In this document: one piece after another, positions 1 to 8,727 of the stretch
Position numbering within the stretch: position 1 is the stretch's first letter
Layout of the letters: each line of letters opens with the position of its first letter
Source: Geodermatophilaceae bacterium NBWT11
Lineage (GTDB): Bacteria; Actinomycetota; Actinomycetes; Mycobacteriales; Geodermatophilaceae
Assembly (NCBI GenBank): GCA_014218215.1
Contig: CP043652.1
Location: 62,001-126,000 of the forward strand
Length of the DNA stretch: 64,000 nt
Reading direction: 5' to 3'
Notes under the pieces: generated by a model
What the model was told of the DNA's origin: nothing
The model's input: only the letters and a program-made list of their open reading frames with translations
The model's database searches: none
Position numbers and translations under genes: made by a program

Positions 1-410
1 GGCAGCACCCGGATCCGCTGGATGACCTCCTCCAGGTGTCGGACGTCGCGGGCCTGCACGTGCACCACCGCGTCGGCGACGCCGGAGACGGTCCAGGCGC
101 TGACCACCTCGGTGATCGCGGTGTAGTCCGCGGTCAGCCGGTCCGGGGACACCACCCCGGAGTAGGACACCTCCACGTAGGCCTCGGTCGACCAGCCCAG
201 CGCGGCCGGGTCGACGATCGCGGCGAACCCGGAGATCGCCCCCGAGGCGACGAGCCGGTCCACGCGGCGCTTGGTGGCCGGGGCGCTCAACCCGACCTCG
301 GCGCCGATCTCGGCGAAGGTCGCCCGGCCGTCCCGGCGGAGGAAGGCCACGATGCCGCGGTCGATGTCGTCGACGTCCACCGGCAGACCGTTGCACAGAA
401 GGGCCCGCAC
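1..410 (-). CDS. Lrp/AsnC family transcriptional regulator (partial, 3' end outside window)
   Basis: The minus strand encodes an N-terminal winged-helix region (DDIDRGIVAFLRRDGRATF, then EIGAEVGLSAPATKRRVDRL) typical of Lrp/AsnC regulators, followed by the start of the RAM ligand-binding domain (AYVEVSYSG, VVHVQARDV). The gene runs off the left edge, so its C-terminus is missing. The start is uncertain: GTG at 410 or GTG at 380 both keep the whole HTH. It is divergent from the dimethylargininase gene. Lrp-type regulators often control arginine, ornithine or proline catabolism from a divergent position, so control of that neighbour is likely but inferred. Confidence 0.85.
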   Translation of the reverse strand, partial: MRALLCNGLPVDVDDIDRGIVAFLRRDGRATFAEIGAEVGLSAPATKRRVDRLVASGAISGFAAIVDPAALGWSTEAYVEVSYSGVVSPDRLTADYTAITEVVSAWTVSGVADAVVHVQARDVRHLEEVIQRIRVL

Positions 411-451
411 ACGCAACGGATCGCCACCAGGACGCAGGTGTCGCACATCGA

Positions 452-466
452 CTGCGCGAGGCGCAG
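452..466. promoter_or_regulatory. Candidate Lrp-type operator (inverted repeat)
   Basis: Arms CTGCG and CGCAG are separated by 5 nt. The site lies in the roughly 100-nt divergent intergenic region between the Lrp/AsnC gene and dimethylargininase. Position and 15-nt size fit an Lrp-family site, but the arms are short and GC-rich, so chance is possible. Confidence 0.3.
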
Positions 467-512
467 CCGGGAGCATGGACGTCACCACCCGCACCACCCC
501 AGGAGCCACCCG

Positions 513-1382
513 ATGTCCGCACCCACGCTGCAGACCGCCCCCACAGCGACCACGCTGCGCACCGCGCGCACCCGGCACTACGCGATGTGCCCGCCCACCC
601 ACTTCGACGTCGTCTACGCGATCAACCCGTGGATGCACCCGGGCACCCCGGTGGACGTGGACCGGGCACTGTCCCAGTGGGCCGGACTGGTCGCGGTGTT
701 CGAGTCCCTGGGGCACCGGGTCGACGTGCTCCCGCCGGCCCCGGGCCTGCCGGACATGGTGTTCGCGGCCAACGGGGCCACCGTGGTCGACGGCCGGGCG
801 CTGGGTGCCTCGTTCGCGCACGCCGAGCGGCGGGCCGAGGCCGACCTGCACGCCGGGTTCCTGACCGGCCTGGGCATCGAGGTGCACCGCCCGCAGCACG
901 TCAACGAGGGCGAGGGCGACTTCGCGGTCGCCGGGGACTGGCTGCTCGCCGGCACCGGCTTCCGCACCTCGACCGCCGCGCACGCCGAGGCCCAGGAGCT
1001 CTTCGGCCGGCCGGTGGTCACCCTGCACCTGGTCGACCCGCGCTTCTACCACCTGGACACCTGCCTGACCGTGCTCGACGACCTGCACGGCCAGGCCACG
1101 GTCGCCTGGTACCCGCCGGCGTTCTCCGCGGGCAGCCAGGCCGTCGTCCGCACGCTGTTCCCCGACGCGGTCGAGGCCACCGAGGCCGACGCGCTGGCCT
1201 TCGGGCTCAACGCGGTCTCCGACGGGCGCCACGTCGTGCTGCCCCAGCAGGCCCGCCAGCTCGCTGCCGACCTGGCCGCCCGCGGCTTCGAGCCGATCGG
1301 GGTGGACCTGTCCGAGCTGCTGGCCGCCGGGGGCAGCGTCAAGTGCTGCACCCAGGAGCTGCGGGCCCGCCGGTCGGGCTGA
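513..1382 (+). CDS. ddaH: Dimethylargininase (DDAH) / amidinotransferase-fold hydrolase
   Basis: The 289-residue protein belongs to the pentein (guanidino-modifying) fold. It hydrolyses N-omega-methylated arginines to citrulline and methylamines, or acts on a related guanidino substrate. Visible family motifs are FDVVYAINPWM near the N-terminus, EGEGDF mid-protein, the catalytic His in FYHLDTC, and the nucleophilic Cys in SVKCCTQEL close to the C-terminus. The start at 513 is supported by AGGAG at 501-505; the open frame extends upstream but without family similarity. It is divergent from an Lrp/AsnC regulator, suggesting amino-acid-responsive control. An arginine deiminase-like activity cannot be excluded. 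Confidence 0.85.
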   Translation: MSAPTLQTAPTATTLRTARTRHYAMCPPTHFDVVYAINPWMHPGTPVDVDRALSQWAGLVAVFESLGHRVDVLPPAPGLPDMVFAANGATVVDGRALGASFAHAERRAEADLHAGFLTGLGIEVHRPQHVNEGEGDFAVAGDWLLAGTGFRTSTAAHAEAQELFGRPVVTLHLVDPRFYHLDTCLTVLDDLHGQATVAWYPPAFSAGSQAVVRTLFPDAVEATEADALAFGLNAVSDGRHVVLPQQARQLAADLAARGFEPIGVDLSELLAAGGSVKCCTQELRARRSG

Positions 1383-1395
1383 GACGCTGGGCTGC

Positions 1396-1746
1396 ATGAG
1401 CGCACCGAGTGGCATCGACCCGACCGTCCCGCCGAGCGGCCCGGGCTGCGTGGAGTGCGAGGCCAGCGGCTCCTGGTGGTTCCACCTGCGCCGCTGCGCG
1501 CAGTGCGGGCACGTCGGCTGCTGCGACAGCTCGCTGGGCAAGCACACCACCGCGCACGCCGAGGAGACCGGGCACCCGGTCATGCAGAGCTACGAGCCCG
1601 GTGAGGACTGGTTCTTCGACTACCGCACCCAGGACTCCGTCGCCGGGCCCGAGCTCGCCGCACCGACCAGCCACCCCGCCGACCAGCCCACCCCCGGACC
1701 GGCCGGCCGGGTGCCCGCGGACTGGGTCCAGCAGCTCGGCGGCTGA
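1396..1746 (+). CDS. UBP-type zinc finger protein
   Basis: This is a 116-residue protein with the Cys/His pattern of the zf-UBP domain: CVEC near residue 18, then CAQCGHVGCCDSS, and HTTAHAEETGHPV. Tryptophans and a WFFDYRTQD segment follow, then a Pro-rich tail. In eukaryotes the domain binds the ubiquitin C-terminus; in actinobacteria free-standing copies are common and have no settled role. It starts 13 nt after dimethylargininase and may be co-transcribed with it. It converges with the DUF5709 gene, with only 2 nt between the stops. Confidence 0.85.
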   Translation: MSAPSGIDPTVPPSGPGCVECEASGSWWFHLRRCAQCGHVGCCDSSLGKHTTAHAEETGHPVMQSYEPGEDWFFDYRTQDSVAGPELAAPTSHPADQPTPGPAGRVPADWVQQLGG

Positions 1747-1748
1747 GC

Positions 1749-2171
1749 TCAGTCGGGGACGACGTGCACCGCGGCCTCCTCCGCCGAGGCCCCGGCGCCG
1801 TCGATCCCCCCGTCCTGCGCGCTGCCGTCCTCCCCGGCCAGCAGGCGCCCGGCCCGCCGGTCGCCGACCTGGTCGTCGCGCAGCTCGCCGTCGGTGTCGG
1901 TGGAGTCGCCCAGCCCGTCGTCCCCGTCGTCCCCCGGGCCGTCGGGCAGCTCGCGGGCCAGGCGTCCGGCCAGCGGTTCCCCGGCCGACTCCTCCTCCCC
2001 CGTGGTGCCCCAGTCGGTGCTGGCCCAGGGCCGCTCCGCCGGGGACCAGCCCTCGTCGAGGACGTCGTCCACCCCGCCGTCCGGACCCGTCTCGTACAGG
2101 CTGTCGCCGGGTTCCAGGACCCCGGAGTCGTCGGCGGAGTCGGGACTGTCGGGTGAGTCGATGCGGTCCAC
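1749..2171 (-). CDS. DUF5709 family acidic protein
   Basis: This is a 140-residue, strongly acidic, probably disordered protein starting with GTG. It carries the family landmarks VLEPGDSLYE, DEGWSPAERPW, LAGRLARELPD, a GDRRAGRLLA segment and the terminal SAEEAAVHVVPD. DUF5709 proteins occur widely in actinobacteria and have no known function. A divergent paralogue lies at 32491-32910 in this same window. There is no signal peptide or membrane segment. Confidence 0.85.
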   Translation of the reverse strand: MDRIDSPDSPDSADDSGVLEPGDSLYETGPDGGVDDVLDEGWSPAERPWASTDWGTTGEEESAGEPLAGRLARELPDGPGDDGDDGLGDSTDTDGELRDDQVGDRRAGRLLAGEDGSAQDGGIDGAGASAEEAAVHVVPD

Positions 2172-2213
2172 CCCCCGATCCTGGACGGCGACCTCCCGGC
2201 CTGACCAGGGTCC

Positions 2214-3044
2214 TCAGTCGGGCAGTCGCTCGGCCAGCCGGCGCAGGTCGGCCGCGGTGGCGGGCTCCAGCGGCAGCTGGTCCAGCACGGCGAGCAGCTC
2301 CTCGCGCTCGAGCCCCTCGGCCAGCAGCGCGTCCAGCACCCGGATGGTGTCCGCCGGTGGCACCGGCGTGGGCAGCCCGGCGGCATCGAGGGCGGCGTCG
2401 GCCAGGAACAGCACCCCGGCCAGCGCGTCCGGAGCAGGAGCGGCCGGCGGCGGGACGGGCGCTGCCGCCCGGGTCAGCTGCTCGGCGGCGCGCACCAGCG
2501 ACAGCGGCAGCCCCTCGGCCTCCACCAGCGCCAGCGACGTGCCGCCGATCGCGGCCAGCACCAGCAGCTCGGCCTCGGTGCGCAGCGGCGCCTCCCACTC
2601 CCCCGCCCGGACGACGGCCGGCACGTCGTCGGCGTCCTCCCCGACCTCGTCGGCCAGCTCGGCCCAGGCGGCGGGACGGGCCCGGCGCAGCCGCTCCCCG
2701 GCGCGCACGCAGGTGTCCAGCGCGAAGGGCTCCAGCACCTCGGCGTCGAAGCGGTCGGCGTAGAGCACGCCGTCCCCGTCGGTCATGTTCAGCGCGTCGG
2801 CGAAGCTGCCCGGCCGGGCGTCGCCCAGGTCGAGCCGACCGCCCTCCTCGTCGGCCAGCGGCTGGCCGTTCTCGGCGCGGATGCCGACCGTGGTGCCGGT
2901 GGCGACCAACCGGCCGCGGCGGCGCAGGTGGTGCGGGCGGTCGCTGGTGCCGACGGCCCAGGCGCAGGCCTCGGCGACCAGGTCCGCGGTCCGTTCGCGG
3001 AGCACCTCGCGGGTCAGCAGGGCCATCTCGTGGATCTCGAACAC
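2214..3044 (-). CDS. Conserved hypothetical protein
   Basis: I do not recognise this protein. It is about 276 residues, soluble, acidic and leucine/alanine-rich, with no membrane segment. The N-terminal part (ALLTREVLRERTADLV, then RRRGRLVATGTTVGI) looks globular; the C-terminal third is Ala/Pro-rich and then helical (VLDALLAEGLEREELLAVL). The start is uncertain: GTG at 3053, GTG at 3044 or ATG at 3026; 3044 was chosen because GGGGAC lies about 10 nt upstream. It follows the HDOD gene on the same strand by 32 nt and is probably the last gene of the c-di-GMP signalling operon. Confidence 0.7.
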   Translation of the reverse strand: MFEIHEMALLTREVLRERTADLVAEACAWAVGTSDRPHHLRRRGRLVATGTTVGIRAENGQPLADEEGGRLDLGDARPGSFADALNMTDGDGVLYADRFDAEVLEPFALDTCVRAGERLRRARPAAWAELADEVGEDADDVPAVVRAGEWEAPLRTEAELLVLAAIGGTSLALVEAEGLPLSLVRAAEQLTRAAAPVPPPAAPAPDALAGVLFLADAALDAAGLPTPVPPADTIRVLDALLAEGLEREELLAVLDQLPLEPATAADLRRLAERLPD

Positions 3045-3076
3045 GGGGTCCACTGTCCCCGGCGAGCCCCCGCCTG

Positions 3077-3961
3077 TCAGCCGACGAGTGCCCGCCGGAG
3101 CTCGGCGGCGCCGGTCCGCACCTCCGCCAGCAGCGGCGGCAGGTCGGTCTCGGTCACCCGCCGGCAGGTCAGCCCCTCGATCCGTTCCCGGGAGTGCCCG
3201 GGCACGGTCAGCCGGGAGGTGAGCTCCAACGCACCACGGAGCAGTCCGCCGGCCGCCGAGGTGGGGTCGTCGAGCTCGAGCAGCGGGTCGGCCAGGGCGT
3301 CGGGGAACCCCCAGCGGTGCATGGCGACCGCGGTCAGCTCCAGGGTGTCCACGCCGTAGCGGGCCACCTCGGCGGGACGGCGGGCCGCCGGGGTCGTGCC
3401 ACTGGCCCGCACCTCGGCGTACCCGACCGGGTCGTGGTGGCTCAGCAGTGCCACGCCCAGCTGGGCCAGCAGCCCGACGCACAGCGCGTCGGCCGGTCGT
3501 CGTCCCATCCGGGGCGCCAGCGCCGAGGCGGCCAGCGCCAGGTGGGTGCTGACGGTCCAGAAGTCCTCCGGCAGCTCGGCGGACTCCTCGGTGCCGGTGA
3601 GCGCGACGGTGGCCATCGACCGGACGACGGCGAAGCCCACGACGGTGATCCCGAACTGCAGCGAGGACACCCGCCCGCGCATCCCGTAGTAGGCGGAGTT
3701 GGCCAGCTTCAGCACCCGCCCGCTCAGCGCCGGGTCCGCCGACAGCAGCCGGGCCACCTCCTTGGCCCCGGTGTGGTCGGAGTCGGTGAGCGCGACGATC
3801 TGGGCTGCGATCGGCCGTTGCGCGGCCATCGTCTCGATGCTGGCCAGCACGTCGTCCACCGAGTGGCTCCCCACCGAGGTCAGCGGGGCCGGGCCCTCCT
3901 CCTCGTCGGTGGGCACCTCGTCGGTGACCATCTCGTCGGTGAGCACCTCCTCGCCGCTCAC
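3077..3961 (-). CDS. HDOD domain protein
   Basis: This 294-residue protein has an acidic N-terminal tail of about 35 residues, then an HDOD domain (residues about 36-230) with the typical SADPALSGRVLKLANSA and VGLLAQLGVALL segments. HDOD domains are HD-like but usually lack a phosphohydrolase metal site, and they often work in two-component or c-di-GMP signalling. The GTG start at 3961 overlaps the stop of the upstream GGDEF-EAL gene in a GTGA junction, so the two are translationally coupled. That strongly suggests a shared signalling role. Confidence 0.85.
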   Translation of the reverse strand: MSGEEVLTDEMVTDEVPTDEEEGPAPLTSVGSHSVDDVLASIETMAAQRPIAAQIVALTDSDHTGAKEVARLLSADPALSGRVLKLANSAYYGMRGRVSSLQFGITVVGFAVVRSMATVALTGTEESAELPEDFWTVSTHLALAASALAPRMGRRPADALCVGLLAQLGVALLSHHDPVGYAEVRASGTTPAARRPAEVARYGVDTLELTAVAMHRWGFPDALADPLLELDDPTSAAGGLLRGALELTSRLTVPGHSRERIEGLTCRRVTETDLPPLLAEVRTGAAELRRALVG

Positions 3962-6156
3962 CGGGCACGCTCGGCGAACCAGGCGGTGGTGCTGTCGCCG
4001 TCCATGGGCCGGGCGATGCCGTAGCCCTGCAGGTGGGTGGCGCCCAGCTCGGTGAGCATGCGGGCCTGCTCCTCGGTCTCCACGCCCTCGGCGACGGAGT
4101 CCAGCCCGAGGCCGGCGGCCAGGGCGACGACGGCCCGGGTGATCTCGGGATGCCCCGCGGACAGCTCGGCGACGAAGGACCGGTCGATCTTCAGGCAGTC
4201 CACCGGCAGCTGGCGCAGGTGGCCCAGCGAGGAGTAGCCGGTGCCGAAGTCGTCGACGGCGATGGCCACGCCCAGCGCCCGCAGGTCGGCGAGCACGGAG
4301 GCCGCCCGCTCGGGGTGCCGCATCAGCGCGGACTCGGTGAGCTCGATGCAGATCCGCTCCGCCCCGACCTCGTGCCGGGCCAGGGTGGCGGCCACCAGCG
4401 GGGGCAGGTGCTCGTCGAGCTGGAGCGCCGAGACGTTGACGTGCACGTAGCGGGGCGCGGCGAGGCCAAGGGCGTCGTCCCACGCCGCAGTCTGCCGGCA
4501 GGCCTCGTCGAGGACCAGCAGGCCCAGGGCGTCGACCAGCCCGCTCTCCTCGGCAAGCGGCACGAACACCGCCGGGCCGATCGGGCCCCGGGTGGGGTGG
4601 TCCCAGCGCGCGAGGGCCTCCACGCCCACCGGGCGCAGCGACGCGGTCTGCACCACCGGCTGGTAGGCCAGCGTGATCGCCCGGGTGTCGACGGCGGTGC
4701 GCAGGTCGGCGACGAGCTGCAGCTTCTCCCGCGCCGCGGCCCGGGAGGCGTGGTCGAGCACCGACACCCGGCCCTTGCCCTCGGCCTTGGCCTGGTACAT
4801 CGCGATGTCGCAGTCCCGGACCAGCTCGTCGGGCGTCAGGTGCGCCGGGGTCTGCACGGTCACGCCCACGCTGACCCGCACGCCGACGCTCACCCCGCCC
4901 AGCTGCACCGGGGCGGCCAGCGCCGTGGAGATGCGGCGGCCCAGGGACACCGCGTCGGCCTCCCCGACGTCCTCGCAGACCACCACGAACTCGTCGCCGC
5001 CGAAGCGCACCACCAGGTCGGTGGGCCGGACGACGGCGCGCAGCCGCCGGGCCACCTGCACCAGCAGCTGGTCCCCCGCGGGGTGGCCGAGGGAGTCGTT
5101 GACCACCTTGAAGTCGTCGACGTCGAGGAACAGGCAGGCCAGCCCGTCCCGGGTGCCGGGCACGAAGCGCTCGGCGACGTACTCGGCGAGCCGGGTGCGG
5201 TTGGGCAGTCCGGTCAGCGGGTCGTGGGTGGCCTGGTGGGCCAGCCGGGCCTCGAAGGCGAGCCGGTCGGTGACGTCCTCGATGGTGGCCACGAAACCGC
5301 TGCCCACGCCGGGGGTCTCCAGGTGGGAGAAGCGCAGCAGGCAGGACCGTTCCTCACCGGGGGTGCGGAGCAGCCGCGCCCGGACGTCGCCCGAGCCCCC
5401 GTCCAGCACCGCGGCCGCGGTGTCGACCAGGGCCTCGACGTCCTCGGGGTGCACGCTGGCCAGCCAGCCGGTGCCCAGCAGCTCCTCGGCCTGCCGGCCG
5501 GTGAGCCGGCAGAAGGCGTCGTTGACGTGCGCGAGCCGCATGCCGTGCTCGGAGAGCAGGGTGGGCACCGGCGACCGTTCGGTGAGGGTGGTGAAGCGCC
5601 GCTCGTGGGCGGCGGCGGAGTCGGCGAGGGCACGCTCGGCGTCGCTGCGGGCCGGCCAGGCGCTCAGCGTCCACACCCCGGCGTCCGAGGACGGCGTGCA
5701 CAGCACGGTGACGTCGACCAGCTCGCCGGTGCGGGTGCGGGCCCGCAGGTCGGTGGTGACCGAGCGCTCCCGGCGGAACAGCGTGGCCAGACCACCGGGC
5801 GGGGGCTCGGGCAGCAGCCGGTCGACCGGCGTGCCGAGCAGGTCGCCGGTGGCGTGCCCGAGCAGCCGTTCCACCCCGGCGTTGCCCCAGCGGATCCGGG
5901 TGCCGGCGTCGTCCACCGTCACGACGAGCACGGCGACGTCGACCCGCACGGTGGCCGCGTGCACCACGGCGCGGCTGACCCGGGCGGTGTCCAGGGCGAC
6001 CGCTGTCGGGACGTCCCGCCGGGACACGGGTGCCCCCGGGGCGGGGACGACGACGGACCGGGGCACGGTGACGGTCTCGACCGGGCGTGGCGGAGCTGGA
6101 GCCGGGAGGACGCCGACCTCCCCCGTCCGGGTGGGGTGGCCCCCGCACCGGTGCAC
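3958..6156 (-). CDS. PAS-PAS-GGDEF-EAL bifunctional c-di-GMP protein
   Basis: The protein, up to 732 residues, has two PAS-like sensor regions (about 75-160 and 195-300), a GGDEF domain with an intact signature (VVRFGGDEFVVV, about 390) and an EAL domain with EALARWDHP, DDFGTGYSSLG, KIDRSFV and EGVETEEQ. Both catalytic signatures are intact, so it may both make and degrade c-di-GMP. No membrane segment is seen; the PAS domains suggest a cytoplasmic ligand or redox input. The listed ATG start (6156) leaves only 14 nt to the divergent amidase, so an internal start such as GTG at 6066 is equally plausible. Confidence 0.88.
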   Translation of the reverse strand: MHRCGGHPTRTGEVGVLPAPAPPRPVETVTVPRSVVVPAPGAPVSRRDVPTAVALDTARVSRAVVHAATVRVDVAVLVVTVDDAGTRIRWGNAGVERLLGHATGDLLGTPVDRLLPEPPPGGLATLFRRERSVTTDLRARTRTGELVDVTVLCTPSSDAGVWTLSAWPARSDAERALADSAAAHERRFTTLTERSPVPTLLSEHGMRLAHVNDAFCRLTGRQAEELLGTGWLASVHPEDVEALVDTAAAVLDGGSGDVRARLLRTPGEERSCLLRFSHLETPGVGSGFVATIEDVTDRLAFEARLAHQATHDPLTGLPNRTRLAEYVAERFVPGTRDGLACLFLDVDDFKVVNDSLGHPAGDQLLVQVARRLRAVVRPTDLVVRFGGDEFVVVCEDVGEADAVSLGRRISTALAAPVQLGGVSVGVRVSVGVTVQTPAHLTPDELVRDCDIAMYQAKAEGKGRVSVLDHASRAAAREKLQLVADLRTAVDTRAITLAYQPVVQTASLRPVGVEALARWDHPTRGPIGPAVFVPLAEESGLVDALGLLVLDEACRQTAAWDDALGLAAPRYVHVNVSALQLDEHLPPLVAATLARHEVGAERICIELTESALMRHPERAASVLADLRALGVAIAVDDFGTGYSSLGHLRQLPVDCLKIDRSFVAELSAGHPEITRAVVALAAGLGLDSVAEGVETEEQARMLTELGATHLQGYGIARPMDGDSTTAWFAERAR

Positions 6157-6170
6157 TCCTAGCGTGGGGC

Positions 6171-7805
6171 ATGCGCTCCTCGCCGAACCGTGTCCTGCTC
6201 GCCGGTGTGGCCGCCGGCGCGCTGTTGCTCACCGGCTGCACGTCGGGAGGGGGTGGGGGCACCGAACCCGCTGCGGCCGGCCGGGAGGCCGGCTCCCCGC
6301 TGGACTCCCTGGACCTGGACGCGCTCACCATCCCCGACCTGCAGGCGATGATGGACGACGGCGAGCTCACCGCCGTCCAGCTCACCCAGGCGTACCTGGA
6401 CCGGATCGCCGAGCACGACGACGAGGTCGGGGCCGTGCTCACCCTGAACACGCAGGCGCTGGCCGACGCGCAGGCCAGCGACGACGCCCGGGCCGACGGC
6501 GGGGCGCGCAGCGAGCTCGAGGGCATCCCGGTGCTGCTCAAGGACAACGTGGACACCGCCGACCTGCCGACCACCGCGGGCTCGCGGCTGCTGGTGGACA
6601 GCGAGCCCGACGACGCCACCGTCACCACCCGGCTGCTGGAGGCCGGGGCGATCGTGATCGGCAAGGCCAACCTGTCCGAGTGGGCCAACTTCCGCGGCGA
6701 CGGCAGCACCAGTGGCTGGTCCGGGGTGGGCGGACAGACCGCGAACCCGTACGTCCTCGACCGCAACCCGTGCGGCTCGTCCTCCGGCTCCGGCGCCGGG
6801 GTCGCCGCCTCGTTCGCCCAGGTGGCGATCGGCACCGAGACCGACGGCTCCATCGTCTGCCCGGCCGGGGCCAACGGCGTCGTGGGGCTCAAGCCGACGC
6901 TGGGCCAGGTCAGCCGCACCGGCATCGTGCCGATCAGCGCCGAGCAGGACACCGCCGGGCCGATGGCCCGGCACACCGTGGACGCCGCGATCCTGCTGTC
7001 GGTGGTCGCCGGCGCGGACGACGAGGACGCCGCCACCGGGCTCGCCCCCGACGACGTGGACACCGCGTTCACCGACCTGGACCTCGACGCGCTGCAGGGC
7101 GCCCGGATCGGGGTGTGGTCCCCGGCCGCGGACTCCGGCGTGGACGCCGCGACCCTGCAGGTGCTCACCGACACCGTGGCCACCCTGGAGGCCGCCGGCG
7201 CCACCACGGTGCCCGTCGAGCTGCCCTACACCGAGGAGTTCGGCGCGGGTGAGACCCCGGCGCTGCTGGCCGAGTTCGACCGCGACCTCACCGCCTACCT
7301 CGAGGCCACCGACGGCGACGTCCCCGACGACCTGGCCGGCCTGGTCGCGGAGAACGCCGACGACCCGGTGGAGCTGGCCTACTTCGGCCAGGAGCTCCTC
7401 GTCGAGGCGATCGACGCCCCGGACGCGACCGCCACCCGGGAGACCATCCGCGACCTCGCGCAGCGGTCGATCGACGAGACGCTCGCCCAGGGCGCTGGCG
7501 CCGAGGACGACCTGACCGCGGTCGTCGCGCTGACCAACACCCCGGCCTGGCTCACCCGCTACCTGTCCGTCGACGGCGTCGCCGACGACTTCCTCTACAG
7601 CTCCTCGGGCCCGGCCGCGGTGGCCGGCTACCCGTCGGTGTCCGTGCCCGCCGGGTTCGCCGGTCCGCAGGGCGCCCTCCCGGTCGGGGTCAGCTTCACC
7701 GGCACCGGCTGGGCCGACGCCGACCTGCTCGACGTCGCCGCCGACTTCGAGGACGCCGCCCAGGCCCGCCGGGCCCCGGGCTTCCTGCCGACGGTGGGTG
7801 CCTGA
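6171..7805 (+). CDS. Amidase family lipoprotein
   Basis: This 544-residue amidase-signature enzyme hydrolyses C-N amide bonds. It begins with a lipoprotein signal (LLAGVAAGALLLTGC, lipidated Cys at about residue 22) and a Gly-rich linker, so it should be anchored outside the membrane. The Ser-cisSer-Lys triad is visible: Lys in VLLKDNVD, cis-Ser in GSSSGSGAG and nucleophile Ser in GTETDGSIVCPA. The ATG at 6171 gives a proper signal peptide. It ends in a TGATG overlap with the SDR gene, so the two are co-translated. The substrate is unknown. Confidence 0.88.
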   Translation: MRSSPNRVLLAGVAAGALLLTGCTSGGGGGTEPAAAGREAGSPLDSLDLDALTIPDLQAMMDDGELTAVQLTQAYLDRIAEHDDEVGAVLTLNTQALADAQASDDARADGGARSELEGIPVLLKDNVDTADLPTTAGSRLLVDSEPDDATVTTRLLEAGAIVIGKANLSEWANFRGDGSTSGWSGVGGQTANPYVLDRNPCGSSSGSGAGVAASFAQVAIGTETDGSIVCPAGANGVVGLKPTLGQVSRTGIVPISAEQDTAGPMARHTVDAAILLSVVAGADDEDAATGLAPDDVDTAFTDLDLDALQGARIGVWSPAADSGVDAATLQVLTDTVATLEAAGATTVPVELPYTEEFGAGETPALLAEFDRDLTAYLEATDGDVPDDLAGLVAENADDPVELAYFGQELLVEAIDAPDATATRETIRDLAQRSIDETLAQGAGAEDDLTAVVALTNTPAWLTRYLSVDGVADDFLYSSSGPAAVAGYPSVSVPAGFAGPQGALPVGVSFTGTGWADADLLDVAADFEDAAQARRAPGFLPTVGA

Positions 7806-8593
7806 TGGACCTGCAGCTGACCGGGAAGCGGGCGCTGGTCACCGGCGCCGGCCGGGGCATCGGCCGGGCGGTCGCGCTGCGGCTGGTCGAGGAGGGCGCG
7901 CAGGTCGCCCTGCTGGCCCGGGACCGCGCGGCGCTGGAGGCGGTCGCCGCCGAGATCGGTCCGGGCGCACTCGTCGTCCCGGCCGACACCACCGACGACG
8001 CCGCCGTGCGGGCCGCGGTGGACACGGTGGTGGGTGCCTGGAGCGGGGTGGACGTGCTGGTCAACGCCGCCGCCCGGCCGGCCAGCTCCGGGCCCACCCC
8101 GTCGCTGGCCGACCTCACCGACGACGCGCTGCGGGTGGAGGTGGAGACCAAGGTGCTGGGCTACCTGCGCTGCGCCCGTGCCGTCGCCCCGCACATGACC
8201 GCGCAGGGCTGGGGCCGGATCGTCAACGTGAGCGGGCTCAACGCCCGGCGCACCGGGTCGCTGGTGGGCACCGTGCGCAACGTGGCGGTGGCCGCGATGA
8301 CCGCGAACCTGGCCGAGGAGCTGGGCCGGTCGGGGGTCAACGTCACGGTGGTGCACCCCGGGACGACGGTCACCGAACGCACCGCGGGCGTGGCGCAGGC
8401 CCGCGCCGAGGCCGACGGCACCACCGTCGAGCAGGCGCTCACCGCGATGGCCGCCGACACCCGGATCGGCCGGCTGGTCACCGCCGAGGAGGTCGCCGAC
8501 GTCGTCGCCTTCCTCTGCTCCCCCCGCAGTGTCGCCGTCACCGGCGACGCGATCGCCGTCGGCGGCGGCGCCCGCGGCGTCGTCCACTACTGA
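7805..8593 (+). CDS. SDR family oxidoreductase lacking the YxxxK motif
   Basis: This 262-residue Rossmann-fold protein has the N-terminal cofactor motif TGAGRGIG and VNAAARP in the NNAG position. The catalytic Ser is present (VNVSGLNARR), but where YxxxK is expected the sequence reads VGTVRNVAVAAMT, so the Tyr is missing and the Lys is replaced by Arg. The fold may be kept for binding or a different chemistry; a subgroup of actinobacterial SDRs shares the RN-A pattern as far as I recall. The start overlaps the amidase stop. A small hairpin follows the stop. Confidence 0.85.
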   Translation: MDLQLTGKRALVTGAGRGIGRAVALRLVEEGAQVALLARDRAALEAVAAEIGPGALVVPADTTDDAAVRAAVDTVVGAWSGVDVLVNAAARPASSGPTPSLADLTDDALRVEVETKVLGYLRCARAVAPHMTAQGWGRIVNVSGLNARRTGSLVGTVRNVAVAAMTANLAEELGRSGVNVTVVHPGTTVTERTAGVAQARAEADGTTVEQALTAMAADTRIGRLVTAEEVADVVAFLCSPRSVAVTGDAIAVGGGARGVVHY

Positions 8594-8613
8594 CGAGGAG
8601 CGCCTTTCTCGTC
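8592..8613. terminator. Small hairpin after the amidase-SDR pair
   Basis: GACGAG and CTCGTC arms with a 10-nt loop start within the SDR stop codon. No T-run follows, so it is a weak terminator at best. The loop core CGCCT and the arms resemble the hairpin at 43602-43623. Confidence 0.4.
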
Positions 8614-8642
8614 GGAGTGCGGACTCACCGGTCCACCGGGGT

Positions 8643-8654
8643 TACTGGCCAGTA
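8643..8654. promoter_or_regulatory. Candidate operator of the acyl-CoA dehydrogenase pair
   Basis: TACTGGCCAGTA is a perfect 12-nt palindrome 73 nt upstream of the first acyl-CoA dehydrogenase start. Palindromes of the TACTn4AGTA type are common TetR-family sites ahead of actinobacterial fatty-acid or steroid catabolic genes. No regulator gene is adjacent, so the binding protein is unknown. Confidence 0.5.
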
Positions 8655-8727
8655 GCAACATGTGGGATCGTCGGTCCCGACGCAACCGGCGGCACGGTCG
8701 CCGCCGGGGAAGAGAAGAGGGTCGTCC

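Noticed and set aside
36-512. Upstream extension of dimethylargininase to position 36
   Set aside because: The extension is antisense to the Lrp/AsnC gene and lacks similarity; AGGAG at 501 supports the ATG at 513.
4033-6162. 709-codon plus-strand open frame opposite the GGDEF-EAL gene
   Set aside because: The minus strand has intact GGDEF and EAL motifs; the plus frame has no recognisable domain.
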